Of a DNA stretch of 22,855 nt, positions 1 through 8,096 are shown piece by piece; position 1 is the stretch's first letter, and every line of letters starts with the position of its first letter. The notes under the pieces are model-generated. The model ran no database searches. It was not told the DNA's origin and was given only the letters and a program-made list of their open reading frames with translations. The DNA is from a virus, in the IMG/VR virus record IMGVR_UViG_3300046804_003253, positions 1-22,855 of that record; one strand, 5' to 3'. The position numbers and the translations under genes were made by a program.

Positions 1-924
1 GCAGTAGATCGTATGCTCGCTGAACAACTAAGTGCTGAATTAGTTGAATTTGCAGATGACCGTCGCCAACTTGCTGAGATGAAAGTCAAATACGCAAGAG
101 CGATGAAACAAAATGCAGGTTTAATGAATGAATTTGTCAAGCGACAATTAGTAGCTGAGGTTCGTGAATTACACGAAGATCAAGTTACAATGGCTAATAA
201 ATTTGGTAAATTAGAAGAATTCGTCGTAGAAGCTCTAGCTCAAGAAATTACAGAGTTTTTCAAAGACAAACAGGATTTAGCAGAAACAAAAGTTCGCTTG
301 ATCCGTGAAGGCCGTAAAGAAATACAAAAAGTTAAAGAAGCATTTGTTCAACGTGCCGCTAAAATGGTTGAAAGTGTTGTGGATACGAACCTACGTTCTG
401 AAATCACATCACTCAAAGAAGACATTGAAGCAGCTCGTAGAGCAGATTTTGGTCGTAAATTATTCGAGGCTTTTGCTGCCGAATATCAGACCAGCTACTT
501 AAACGAAAAATCAGAAACTGCAAAATTACTCAAGGTCATAGACATGAAAGATTTAGCAATTCAAGAAGCAGCGAAAGCTGTTGTGAAAGCTGAACAAATC
601 TTAGAAAGTAAACAAGCAGAAATCGTTGATTTAAAAGAATCTCAAACCCGTAAAGAAATTATGGGTGAATTGCTTGCTCCTCTAAACAAAGAGCAACGCG
701 AGATTATGAGTGAATTAATGGAAAGTGTGAAGACTACTAAATTAAACGAAAGTTTTGACAAGTATCTTCCAGCAGTCTTAAATGGCAAAACACAGCAGAA
801 GAAACAGGCACTAGTAGAGGCAAAAGAAGTTACAGGAAATAAGCAAATTTCCAACACCAACCGTAGCAGTGAGGAAGATACAAATATCGTAGATATACGT
901 AAACTCGCTGGACTAAAAATTTAA
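1..924 (+). CDS. 22: Prohead core scaffolding protein (gp22-like), 5' partial
   Basis: Internal scaffold on which the capsid shell assembles; in T4 it is degraded by the prohead protease before packaging. The frame is open from base 1 (codons for A-V-D-R precede the first ATG at 13), so the true start probably lies upstream and this entry is partial. The visible 303 residues from ATG 13 are almost entirely charged coiled-coil helix (rich in K, E, A, L), as expected for a core protein. Two related segments repeat about 69 residues apart: around residues 6-25 and 75-94, each reading roughly A-x-E-(L/I)-x-E-F-x-D-(R/K)-x-x-LAE-x-KV. The C-terminus ends in a basic, leucine-rich IRKLAGLKI. The gene lies 12 bp ahead of gp23, the T4 gene order 22-23. 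Identification rests on position, composition and remembered similarity to T4-like prohead core proteins. T4 gp22 itself is about 270 residues. Confidence 0.85.
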   Translation, partial: AVDRMLAEQLSAELVEFADDRRQLAEMKVKYARAMKQNAGLMNEFVKRQLVAEVRELHEDQVTMANKFGKLEEFVVEALAQEITEFFKDKQDLAETKVRLIREGRKEIQKVKEAFVQRAAKMVESVVDTNLRSEITSLKEDIEAARRADFGRKLFEAFAAEYQTSYLNEKSETAKLLKVIDMKDLAIQEAAKAVVKAEQILESKQAEIVDLKESQTRKEIMGELLAPLNKEQREIMSELMESVKTTKLNESFDKYLPAVLNGKTQQKKQALVEAKEVTGNKQISNTNRSSEEDTNIVDIRKLAGLKI

Positions 925-936
925 GGAGAAATTTAA

Positions 937-2133
937 ATGTCAGAACTACTCACAGGACGTTGGGCAGAAACTAAAGAAGCCCTATTAGAAGGCTTACAAG
1001 GCACAAAGAAATCAGTAATGGGAGTTACACTTGAGAATACTCGTAAGTATCTTATTGAATCCCCAACTGCTGGTGCTACTTCTGCCGGCAACGTTGCAAC
1101 ATTAAATCGCGTGATCCTTCCAGTGATCCGTCGCGTTATGCCAACCGTTATCGCTAACGAATTAGTCGGTGTACAACCAATGACTGGCCCAGTCGGTCAA
1201 ATCCACACATTACGTGTACGTTATGCAGACACATCATCAAATGCTGGCGTATTAGCAGGTGAAGAGGCATTAAGCCCATTCAAAATTGCTAGTAGCTATT
1301 CTGGTAATGCAGCAGGCGATAGCGGTATTGGTGGTGGTGGCCCAGCTAAGGCAGCTTCAACAGCTACCCTAGAAGGACAAGCTGGTAACAGATTAAGCAT
1401 CCAAATCCTCAAGCAAACTGTCGAGGCTAAGACTCGTAAGTTAAGTGCTCGTTGGACATTTGAAGCTGCTCAAGACGCACAAGCTCAACAAGGTATTGAC
1501 GTCGAAGCAGAAGTAATGGCTGCTTTAGCTCAAGAAATCACAGCTGAAATCGACCAAGAAATTATCGCTAGTTTAACAAGTTTAGCTGGTACAGCTACAC
1601 AAACTTATGACCAAGCTGCCGTTTCAGGTACAGCTACATTCGTTGGTGACGAACACGCTGCTTTAGCTGTTCAAATCAACCGTGTAAGTAACTTGATCGC
1701 TCAGCGTACACGTCGTGGCGCAGGTAACTATGCAGTGGTAAGTCCATTTGCATTGACAATCCTACAAAGTGCTACAACAAGTGCGTTTGCTCGTACAACA
1801 GAAGGTACATTAGAAGCTCCTACAAACACCAAGTTTGTTGGTACATTGAATAATGCAATGAAAGTGTATGTAAACAGCTACGCACAAGATACAGCTTCTG
1901 TGCTAATTGGTTACAAAGGTGGTTCAGAGTCTGATGCACCTGCATTCTATTGCCCATACATTCCATTGATGAGCAGTGGTGTTGTTCTAGATCCATCAAC
2001 ATTTGAACCAGTCGTATCATTCATGACACGTTATGGTTATGTTGAACTAAGCAATACAGCAAGCTCATTAGGTAATGCCGCTGACTACTTAGGTTTAGTT
2101 GCTATCACAGCTTCTAACGTTAAGTTTAGCTAA
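937..2133 (+). CDS. 23: Major capsid protein gp23
   Basis: Main shell protein of the T4-type head. The 398 residues show the family's conserved N-terminal third (residues about 53-105), including NRVILPVIRRVMP, the ANELVGVQPMTGPVG block and LRVRYA. It is clearly shorter than T4 gp23 (521 residues) and suggests a divergent aquatic T4-like group. T4 gp23 loses an N-terminal propeptide through the prohead protease at an (L/I)-x-E site. Here L39-I40-E41 followed by S42 fits that motif, so a mature protein starting at S42 is inferred. A glycine-rich stretch (residues about 130-140, GIGGGGP) looks like a surface loop. An AAGGAG ribosome site (923-928) sits 8 bases before the ATG. It is co-transcribed with the scaffold gene and followed by a strong terminator. 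Confidence 0.96.
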   Translation: MSELLTGRWAETKEALLEGLQGTKKSVMGVTLENTRKYLIESPTAGATSAGNVATLNRVILPVIRRVMPTVIANELVGVQPMTGPVGQIHTLRVRYADTSSNAGVLAGEEALSPFKIASSYSGNAAGDSGIGGGGPAKAASTATLEGQAGNRLSIQILKQTVEAKTRKLSARWTFEAAQDAQAQQGIDVEAEVMAALAQEITAEIDQEIIASLTSLAGTATQTYDQAAVSGTATFVGDEHAALAVQINRVSNLIAQRTRRGAGNYAVVSPFALTILQSATTSAFARTTEGTLEAPTNTKFVGTLNNAMKVYVNSYAQDTASVLIGYKGGSESDAPAFYCPYIPLMSSGVVLDPSTFEPVVSFMTRYGYVELSNTASSLGNAADYLGLVAITASNVKFS

Positions 2134-2160
2134 TTCAAACCTAAGGTTTGTTACAATAAG

Positions 2161-2185
2161 AAAAGGCTTCTTCGGAAGCCTTTTT
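2161..2185 (+). terminator. Rho-independent terminator after gp23
   Basis: A perfect stem pairs GGCTTC (2165-2170) with GAAGCC (2175-2180) around a TTCG loop closed by C-G, the very stable cUUCGg tetraloop. A-T pairs extend the stem and a T run follows (2181-2185). It lies 28 bp after the gp23 stop and separates the capsid unit from the next promoter. Confidence 0.92.
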
Positions 2186-2197
2186 GTTTGGTTAAAT

Positions 2198-2205
2198 AAT
2201 AAATA
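2198..2205 (+). promoter_or_regulatory. T4-type late promoter AATAAATA
   Basis: AATAAATA matches the T4 late element TATAAATA in 7 of 8 bases and lies just after the gp23 terminator. By T4 spacing, transcription would begin near 2211, giving a leader of about 78 bases for the gene at 2289. That is the longest late leader in this window. Confidence 0.65.
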
Positions 2206-2210
2206 CAATG

Positions 2211-2288
2211 TCAAAGTTTGCTTAATCAGCAAATTTATGCAGTAACCCGCTGCGTATGACCTAGAACGTCAAATTAAGGAGAAAATAA
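2211..2288 (+). other. 5' leader with two small hairpins
   Basis: The predicted leader of the gene at 2289 contains a 6-bp stem TTTGCT/AGCAAA (2217-2222 with 2228-2233, 5-base loop) and a 4-bp stem GCAG/CTGC (2239-2242 with 2250-2253). It ends in a good ribosome site, AAGGAG (2276-2281), 7 bases before the ATG. The function of the hairpins is unknown; they may only stabilise the message. Confidence 0.4.
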
Positions 2289-3371
2289 ATGGGAAGACCC
2301 CTCAGTCGCCAGCAATTGTTTGGCGCCAATGCAAATAATAACATTAAAGTACAATTTCACAACGGTACTGCTAGTGTCAAAGGTTATATTGTAGAACAAA
2401 CAGGATCTAAGAGATTCAAATGTAAAGATGCAGACGGCAACACCGCAGTTTGTTATCTAGTAGATAAAGCTAGTGCGGCATTATCTGCAGGAGAAATGAC
2501 TATCACATTTAAGTATGATGATGGTACAGTTCAACAAGCTGTTAAAATTACACGTCATCGTATTAGTGTAATTTATGATGGAATACTACAAAGTTTTCCA
2601 TGGAACTTTAGCACAAGCACATCAGACGGCTACTGGCAAGTTGAAGAAGCTGGTACTAATGCCGCTATGGCAAGTGCTACTGATTTAGAAGGCGACGATA
2701 TTAATGGAGATTATCCAGTTCCAGGATCTGGCGATACACCTTATAAATTAGGCGCCACAGGCTTGTCAGGCATTACTTACGCAAACATTGGCACACCATA
2801 TAATCCAGGTGGCAACGTTGCTACAGTATCTAACTCTGCTTCAGGATTGTGGAGAACCAAATATGACGGCAACTTTTCTGCCGCAAGTAACTCACTTCCA
2901 GCAACATGGAATTATAGTTTCTTTGGAACAGCAACAGCAATCAAATCTATTGCAGATACCTATGTAAGTTGGGGACAACAAACCGACGGTTCTGGTTTAG
3001 GTGAGCATAACTTTAGTATGGAATGGAAAGGTTATATCCAAGTTCCAACAACACAGAACTACAACTTCTATGCTGAATCAGACGACCACATCGCAATGTG
3101 GATTGGCTCGGCCGCAACAGCAACTCCAACAAACGCATCACGTTTGTTAGGTAACAATAACAAAAATATGCCAAGCGATGCAGCCACAGCTGGCGTATAC
3201 GGTGCTAACTCAGTAACACTAACAGCAGGTCAGTGGTACCCAGTTAGAGTTTGGTTTAGTGAACATACAGGTGGATGTAAAGCACAAATTTATGCACACG
3301 GTGCAAATGGCGCTAAGTTCTCAGGTAGTGAATTAACACTTGCTTATAATACAGCAACAGGCGGTTATTAA
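2289..3371 (+). CDS. Accessory virion protein with C-terminal PA14-like domain
   Basis: A 360-residue protein of beta-rich, Asn/Thr/Gly-rich composition typical of virion surface or decoration proteins. It begins MGRPLSRQQLFG, an N-terminus shared in part with the next gene. Residues about 33-95 form a small module (Q-TGSKRFK-DG-V-YLVD-GEM-KITRH) that recurs at the end of the next protein. Residues about 220-355 look like a PA14 domain, a beta-sandwich often linked to carbohydrate binding: a W-x-G-Y-I strand, then YNFYAESDDHIAMWIG and a final strand WYPVRVWFSE. I infer a surface-exposed structural protein, perhaps sugar-binding. It follows a late promoter and terminator and is first in a three-gene unit. 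No T4 homologue was recognised. Confidence 0.7.
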   Translation: MGRPLSRQQLFGANANNNIKVQFHNGTASVKGYIVEQTGSKRFKCKDADGNTAVCYLVDKASAALSAGEMTITFKYDDGTVQQAVKITRHRISVIYDGILQSFPWNFSTSTSDGYWQVEEAGTNAAMASATDLEGDDINGDYPVPGSGDTPYKLGATGLSGITYANIGTPYNPGGNVATVSNSASGLWRTKYDGNFSAASNSLPATWNYSFFGTATAIKSIADTYVSWGQQTDGSGLGEHNFSMEWKGYIQVPTTQNYNFYAESDDHIAMWIGSAATATPTNASRLLGNNNKNMPSDAATAGVYGANSVTLTAGQWYPVRVWFSEHTGGCKAQIYAHGANGAKFSGSELTLAYNTATGGY

Positions 3372-3400
3372 ACCGTAATTAACAAATAAAGGAAAAGATT

Positions 3401-4387
3401 ATGGGACGCCCATTAAACAAAAAATATTTTGGTAACCGTAATATCGGTACCAACGGTAATCAAGTCACCGGTAATTTATCAAACAGTCAAAACTATTCTG
3501 ATGATCGCATTGGTGGCGGATTTTTAGCCAGTGTTAGCAACGGTACAGTCGGCGCTATTCAGATCAACAACACTTATCCAACATTTCCAGCCCTAAATGT
3601 TGCGGCGCCGCTATTACCAGGTGGTGTAACAGCAACCTTAGCAGTTACTTGGGAAATTGCGGCTATTACTGTTGGTGGTACTAATACTGGTTATACAATT
3701 AACCAAACTAATGCTGCTGTTACTAGCTTAAATGGTTTGTATACACAAGCAAGTGTTGTCCCAGTTCTTACAATTAACACAAACGGTACAGGTAACGTAT
3801 CTGCTATCAATATTACAAGTCGCGGTGAATTTACTAGCATTAGCGGTACAGGTATTACTACTTGGGCCATCTATGGTGCTGGCGGAACTAATGCACAAGC
3901 AACAGTTACGTTCCGTGTTAAGAGTATTGCAGTTACGCAACAAGGTTCTGGTTATACCGTAACTCCTGCTTTATCATGGAGTGCAGTAAACGGCGGAACA
4001 ATGCCAAGCGCACAAACAGTTACAATGGGAACTGACACTGGTGCAGTTGGTTCTGTAACTAATCAAGAAAACGCAATCATCATGTATGCTAACGTAGGCA
4101 ACGGTGCTGGCCCAGTTGACGTTATTCGTCAAGTTTCAACTCGTCGTTACAAAGTAACAGACGGCACAACTGTTGGAATTGTTGAATTAGGTACAGACGC
4201 TACACCTGAAACAGGAGAAGCATATCTTGTTGCTACTGCTACAGGTGGCACTTACTTTGTTACTAAATTAACAGCACATAAAGCAACATTAGCAACAAAG
4301 ACAGGTGACGGAGCATTAGACGGCACAGCGGCACCATGGACATTTGATTCGGGAACTGCTACTGTTGTACAAATTGAAAATGCTTAA
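3401..4387 (+). CDS. Gly/Thr-rich accessory structural protein
   Basis: A 328-residue, low-charge protein rich in G, T, N and V, likely all-beta. It opens MGRPLNKKYFGNRN, related to the start of the preceding gene product (MGRPL, then FG a few residues later). The middle carries repeated strands with G-x-GYT signatures (TNTGYTI and GSGYTV), a pattern I associate with repetitive phage structural proteins. The C-terminal part (residues about 240-300) contains an R-Q-V-S-T-R-R-Y-K-V-T-DG-T module that parallels residues 33-95 of the upstream protein. Its ribosome site AAAGGA (3388-3393) is 7 bases before the ATG. It probably decorates the head or forms part of a fibre. The exact role is unknown. 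Confidence 0.65.
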   Translation: MGRPLNKKYFGNRNIGTNGNQVTGNLSNSQNYSDDRIGGGFLASVSNGTVGAIQINNTYPTFPALNVAAPLLPGGVTATLAVTWEIAAITVGGTNTGYTINQTNAAVTSLNGLYTQASVVPVLTINTNGTGNVSAINITSRGEFTSISGTGITTWAIYGAGGTNAQATVTFRVKSIAVTQQGSGYTVTPALSWSAVNGGTMPSAQTVTMGTDTGAVGSVTNQENAIIMYANVGNGAGPVDVIRQVSTRRYKVTDGTTVGIVELGTDATPETGEAYLVATATGGTYFVTKLTAHKATLATKTGDGALDGTAAPWTFDSGTATVVQIENA

Positions 4388-4412
4388 TAACATTTCTTTA
4401 ATAAGGTAAAGA

Positions 4413-4760
4413 ATGTCAAAAATTTTAAAAGTCAGTAACGGTAACTATAAATTGCAAGTCCAGTCTGGCGGCCAGATTGTTTTTGATGCAGGAAATGATG
4501 GTACAGTTTCAATTCTAAGCACTAAACAATCTGGAACTAAGGTAACTGGAGCATTAGTAGTTGCAGGCGGAGTTGGTATCGGCGGCAATATAACTATGGA
4601 TAAAATTTTAACTTTATCCTTGTCAACTAGCGAACCAATTAATCCTGAAGTAGGTATGTTTGCTATTGCAGATCGTACTAATTGGAATCCTGCAAGTAAA
4701 CTAACAACATCACCGTATCCTGTGTTTTATGACGGATTGACCTGGCAAGCCTTATATTAA
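4413..4760 (+). CDS. Small fibre-like structural protein
   Basis: A 115-residue beta-rich protein. Residues 45-60 read TGALVVAGGVGIGGNI, a glycine/valine repeat common in phage tail-fibre and other virion proteins. The C-terminus (residues 105-114) ends FYDGLTWQAL, the same YDG-x-x-W pattern found in the neck, sheath-stabiliser and sheath proteins of this phage. An AAGG ribosome site (4403-4406) precedes the ATG. It is the last gene of the rightward unit, and its stop codon overlaps the end of the converging Nudix gene by 9 bp. It may be a small fibre or attachment subunit; this is inference. Confidence 0.6.
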   Translation: MSKILKVSNGNYKLQVQSGGQIVFDAGNDGTVSILSTKQSGTKVTGALVVAGGVGIGGNITMDKILTLSLSTSEPINPEVGMFAIADRTNWNPASKLTTSPYPVFYDGLTWQALY

Positions 4761-5201
4761 AGATAATAAACTAAAAATTGTTTGTAACTTTGTTCTAATA
4801 ATTTTGCTAGAAAAACTATTTCGAAGCCCCTGATGAAGGGGCTTTGGTGTTTTATCAATAGTAGACCATGCCCAGCCGCAATGCTCGTCACTTAGAATTG
4901 GAAGGAACTCATCTTGTACAACACACAAGTATGTGTGAAAATTAAATACTTTATCGTTGCTAACAAAAGTTTCTATTGGGATTGTTTTTAAAATAACTGG
5001 ATTAAATCCTATCTCTTCTGTTATTTCTCTTTGCAGACTTTGCCACGGTGTTTCATCAGGGTTAGCAGTTCCGCCTACTAGGCTCCATGTGCCATTATGT
5101 TTACCGTGATGTTTTTGTAGCAGTAAAATTCTACCTGTATTCAAAGAATAGAATAAAGCACCACTACATATAATTTGTTCTTTTACAATACTAGTCTCCA
5201 T
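4752..5201 (-). CDS. Nudix hydrolase
   Basis: A 149-residue protein with a complete Nudix box, G-x5-E-x7-RE-U-x-EE-x-G-U, at residues 44-66: G44, E50, R58-E59, E62-E63 and G65 are all present. The glutamates bind the divalent metal that drives hydrolysis of a nucleoside diphosphate linked to another group. The substrate cannot be read from the sequence; nucleotide sugars, dinucleotides or oxidised nucleotides are all possible. The W...LH-x-GL tail is usual for the family. It is the last gene after gp14-gp15 on the minus strand. Its ATG overlaps the gp15 end by 19 bp with only a weak ribosome site, so translation is probably coupled. Its 3' end overlaps the converging gene by 9 bp, and a terminator-like hairpin is embedded in its coding sequence. 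A metabolic enzyme inside a late structural unit is unusual. Confidence 0.92.
   Translation of the reverse strand: METSIVKEQIICSGALFYSLNTGRILLLQKHHGKHNGTWSLVGGTANPDETPWQSLQREITEEIGFNPVILKTIPIETFVSNDKVFNFHTYLCVVQDEFLPILSDEHCGWAWSTIDKTPKPLHQGLRNSFSSKIIRTKLQTIFSLLSLI
4824..4844. terminator. Candidate terminator hairpin inside the Nudix gene
   Basis: A perfect 7-bp stem, AAGCCCC (4824-4830) with GGGGCTT (4838-4844), has a 7-base loop. On the plus strand it is followed by TGGTGTTTTA, a weak T tract. On the minus strand a run of five T lies about 9 bases beyond it. It lies 63 bp past the stop of the last rightward gene and probably ends that unit, yet it also encodes the family-typical KPLHQGL segment of the Nudix protein. 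Confidence 0.55.
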
Positions 5202-6682
5202 TGTCCCGGCCCATATTCACCTTCAAAGCTCTTCATCCACTGAACACCGTTCCAGAGGTATTGAATTCCTGTGTATATATTTGTTTGCCAGATCATCTGC
5301 TCTCGATGTTGGCTAGCGTTAAAAATTACATTCCACCTAGTACCATCCCATTCAATTATATCATTAGCCTTAGCAATCAAATCACTATTATCTAATCCTT
5401 TCCAAGCATCGGCACCGTCACCGTTTTGTTCTGATCCAATATCTTCAATAACCAAATATCTTCTACCTGCTTGTAAAACACCGTATTGATTATATAATTT
5501 AGAGTCGCTTGGGCCTGTTTGTGTTGGATCTATTATAGCATCAAACGTGCCTGGACTATTAGATCTATAATTAGACCCTAAATTATAATTTATATGATTG
5601 AGTTCTAAAATTACTCCTTCAGAATTTATAGAATAGTTACCAACTAAAGTATCAGCATCATAATTGATGTGCAAAATATAAGGGTCAACTGCATCGATAG
5701 CAATAGTACCAACTATACTTGTTCCATTAGGTTGTTGCAAATACATCATGCTTGATCCTGCAATATATTTGTTAGGATATTGTTCAAATAACTCATCCCA
5801 TTTAATTTGAGACTCATAAGAATCTGGAATATCAGTAATTAACGTATTATTTGTAACAGGTTGTTGACTAGATAATAAATGTACTTGGGAGTTATGTACA
5901 ACAATTTTAGCATTTAAAATGCTTGTATTAATTTCGGCTAATTTTTCAGCAAATTCTATTGTAGGTTCTCCAGCCGGATCCGATCCTAAGCCGTCAATAT
6001 ATCCAATTGGATTAGAAGTCGATCCTTTATATATAGATGATATTATATTTGTAATAACTCCTAAATGTTTAACTTTTACAGGAGGACTTATCCAAACTGG
6101 AGTTTCAAAAGTTAAAGTAGCTAGATCAATAGGGGTATCGTTACCAACTGGAACGTTTTTGCTCGACCAATTTACAGCAGTTAAATCTAGTACTGTTAAA
6201 CTGGTCCAATCTATATAATTGTCAGTTGTTTGTAATTCAAGGCTAGGATTAAACAGCACTAAAATTTGTTCTAACACTTGCAATTTTTGATCAGTATTAG
6301 CAGTCCAAATATCTGCCTTCATAGTTAGCTTAAACGGTGTTGGCATTAACCTTTCTACAGTATAGTTTTTACCTTGATTTGTAGTATAGGTTGTACCATT
6401 AATATCTCTTTCTCTAAAATGTTTTCTATCTACGTAAGTGGCATCGCTTAATCGATTTTTATCTAGCTCAAGACCGGTTATGTAAACTGCAATTCTTGGA
6501 ACTGCATTAATTTTATTTTCTGAATTTTCTCTTATAATGCTAGCGGCTTGTCGGTCCGGATCACCGTACAAGACCGGAACTCTAACCAAAGTTCCGTCAC
6601 CATATTTTACAGCAAAATTGCTTAACACACGAATAGTTTGTGTAATATATCGTCTAATTTGTCCGTCATAAAACCACTGCAT
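5183..6682 (-). CDS. 15: Tail sheath stabiliser / tail completion protein gp15, extended
   Basis: gp15 caps the sheath and tube and joins the tail to the neck. Residues 1 to about 215 follow T4 gp15: the opening FYDGQIRRYITQTIRVLSN parallels T4 YFYNSSFRRYATLMGDLFSN, then come RVPVLYG, a PTPFKLTMKADIWT segment (T4 PSPIKMIYELSIFT), a V-x-EQIL-x-x-F-P block and a final PPV strand. T4 gp15 is 272 residues. This protein has 499, so about 280 residues are an extension. The extension ends in Trp-rich motifs: WDGTRW (445-450), WNGVQW (477-482) and GQW near the end. The start codon shares its A with the gp14 stop (TAATG), so translation is coupled. Middle gene of the minus-strand unit gp14-gp15-Nudix. 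Confidence 0.88.
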   Translation of the reverse strand: MQWFYDGQIRRYITQTIRVLSNFAVKYGDGTLVRVPVLYGDPDRQAASIIRENSENKINAVPRIAVYITGLELDKNRLSDATYVDRKHFRERDINGTTYTTNQGKNYTVERLMPTPFKLTMKADIWTANTDQKLQVLEQILVLFNPSLELQTTDNYIDWTSLTVLDLTAVNWSSKNVPVGNDTPIDLATLTFETPVWISPPVKVKHLGVITNIISSIYKGSTSNPIGYIDGLGSDPAGEPTIEFAEKLAEINTSILNAKIVVHNSQVHLLSSQQPVTNNTLITDIPDSYESQIKWDELFEQYPNKYIAGSSMMYLQQPNGTSIVGTIAIDAVDPYILHINYDADTLVGNYSINSEGVILELNHINYNLGSNYRSNSPGTFDAIIDPTQTGPSDSKLYNQYGVLQAGRRYLVIEDIGSEQNGDGADAWKGLDNSDLIAKANDIIEWDGTRWNVIFNASQHREQMIWQTNIYTGIQYLWNGVQWMKSFEGEYGPGQWRLVL

Positions 6683-8091
6683 TACAAATCCGCCTTTGGT
6701 CTAAGAGCCTTACTTAGGCTTTGTCGTTGAGCTTCTCTACTATTACATAATCTTACAGTCCACAACCCGTCAACTGGAATAGCTTGTTGTACTGAATCAA
6801 CAACTGGTAATGTAATTCTTACTTTTCCGTTATGATTTGAGATTAGATTTGTAAAATCAGCTACTACATAATCAATAATTACACTATCTAATTTTAGTAC
6901 AACATATAGTGCAGAAACATAATCAATGTTTGTGTTTAGAATTGTGTCACCACCGACTAGATTCATGCTGTCAATTCCAACTTGATCCGTATACATCCAT
7001 TGATTATTGTTAATAAATCCAGTTTTCAATGTTTGTCTACTATCATTGTTAGTCATATTCATACGGACAGCATCTTCAACTTTAATCCAAGTATTTCCGT
7101 CAAATCTAAATAATCTGCTGGGAAGGAAATCTGTGCGTAAGAAAAAATCGTCTTTAGCAGGCAACGCAGGAAATTGTATTCCAAATCCAAAATCATAACC
7201 ATTATCGGGAAAACCGTCGCCTATCAAATAGCCTGTATAACCTGTCCTTACCGGCCTAGCAGCAGTTTCGCTTGTCCTATACGATGATACATTACTAGCT
7301 AATACTTCAATATCATCGGCAGTTTCTAATCTAGTTTTTCCTGTATCCGGGTCAACAGCAAGAGTATAAAATTGTCGAGTTTCATAACCGCTTTTTGGTG
7401 CATCTGCTTCAGCCTGAGCAACAATTTGATTGTTAATTTCTATTTCTTTATTATGAGTACTAATTAGATCTCGTAAGCTCATATTGCTAGGATCTCCATT
7501 AGCATCTAATGCAGGTTTATTTAAAATATCTGCAAATTGCTGGCTATCAGTTATCTTTTTAAGTTTTAATCTATACAAATGTGGAAACCATGTAGAACTA
7601 AAACCTTCACTAGCACGGCCAACATCTTCAATAACATAGTAGCGAGGCAACGCCATAGAAAAATCATTAAGAGCAAATTCGTCTCTTAAATGAGGGAATT
7701 CACACACATCGCCTGAAATAGGTTTTCTACCAACATAATTAATAAAATCATTAATATGAACTGTAAGGTATAATGTGTCATTATCAATGAATAATCCAAA
7801 TTGGCTTAGATTAAAGTCAATATTTTGAACATTATATAAACCCCTAATTCTGTAAATTTCGTCATCATATTTACGATCTCTATTTTCAAGAAATAACAAA
7901 TCTTGTATGTTAGTTAAATTTACAGAATTATAAACTGGTTGATCAGCTGTACCGTCAGTTTTAATCTCAGGCCCTAGATATTTGTGCAAATATACGTCGG
8001 TACCGCCGATTTGAAACATTTCGCTAGCTTGGCGATCTATGAATTTATAATCGTTACCTTTTTCCGGTTTGTATAATGATAAGCGTGGCAT
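6682..8091 (-). CDS. 14: Neck protein gp14, extended
   Basis: Neck protein that with gp13 completes the filled head and forms the tail-docking site. Residues about 15-225 match the gp14 pattern: an N-terminal GGTDVYLHKYL (T4 RGVECYYVPREYV), then FNLSQFGLFIDNDTLYLTV and GRKPISGDVCEFP (T4 SNFGMQVQDEVTLSI and GKEPKEGDLIYFP), and a LYRLKLKKI strand. T4 gp14 is 256 residues and this protein has 469. The C-terminal extension contains an FDGNTW motif (residues 330-335) shared with other structural proteins here. ATG 8091 has no Shine-Dalgarno and lies 5 bases after a GATAAATA late promoter, so the mRNA is predicted to be leaderless. It is divergent from gp13, whereas T4 genes 13 and 14 are adjacent on one strand. 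Confidence 0.86.
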   Translation of the reverse strand: MPRLSLYKPEKGNDYKFIDRQASEMFQIGGTDVYLHKYLGPEIKTDGTADQPVYNSVNLTNIQDLLFLENRDRKYDDEIYRIRGLYNVQNIDFNLSQFGLFIDNDTLYLTVHINDFINYVGRKPISGDVCEFPHLRDEFALNDFSMALPRYYVIEDVGRASEGFSSTWFPHLYRLKLKKITDSQQFADILNKPALDANGDPSNMSLRDLISTHNKEIEINNQIVAQAEADAPKSGYETRQFYTLAVDPDTGKTRLETADDIEVLASNVSSYRTSETAARPVRTGYTGYLIGDGFPDNGYDFGFGIQFPALPAKDDFFLRTDFLPSRLFRFDGNTWIKVEDAVRMNMTNNDSRQTLKTGFINNNQWMYTDQVGIDSMNLVGGDTILNTNIDYVSALYVVLKLDSVIIDYVVADFTNLISNHNGKVRITLPVVDSVQQAIPVDGLWTVRLCNSREAQRQSLSKALRPKADL

Positions 8092-8096
8092 AATGA

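Noticed and set aside
305-502. Short overlapping frames inside the scaffold gene
   Set aside because: They are composition-driven frames within a Lys/Glu-rich coiled-coil gene, without start signals.
2208-2225. Five-codon ORF (MSKFA) at the start of the 2289 leader
   Set aside because: The predicted transcript start (about 2211) lies at or after its ATG, and it has no ribosome site.
5919-6218. 99-residue plus-strand frame antisense to gp15
   Set aside because: It lies inside a well-supported gene, with no promoter, ribosome site or recognisable product.
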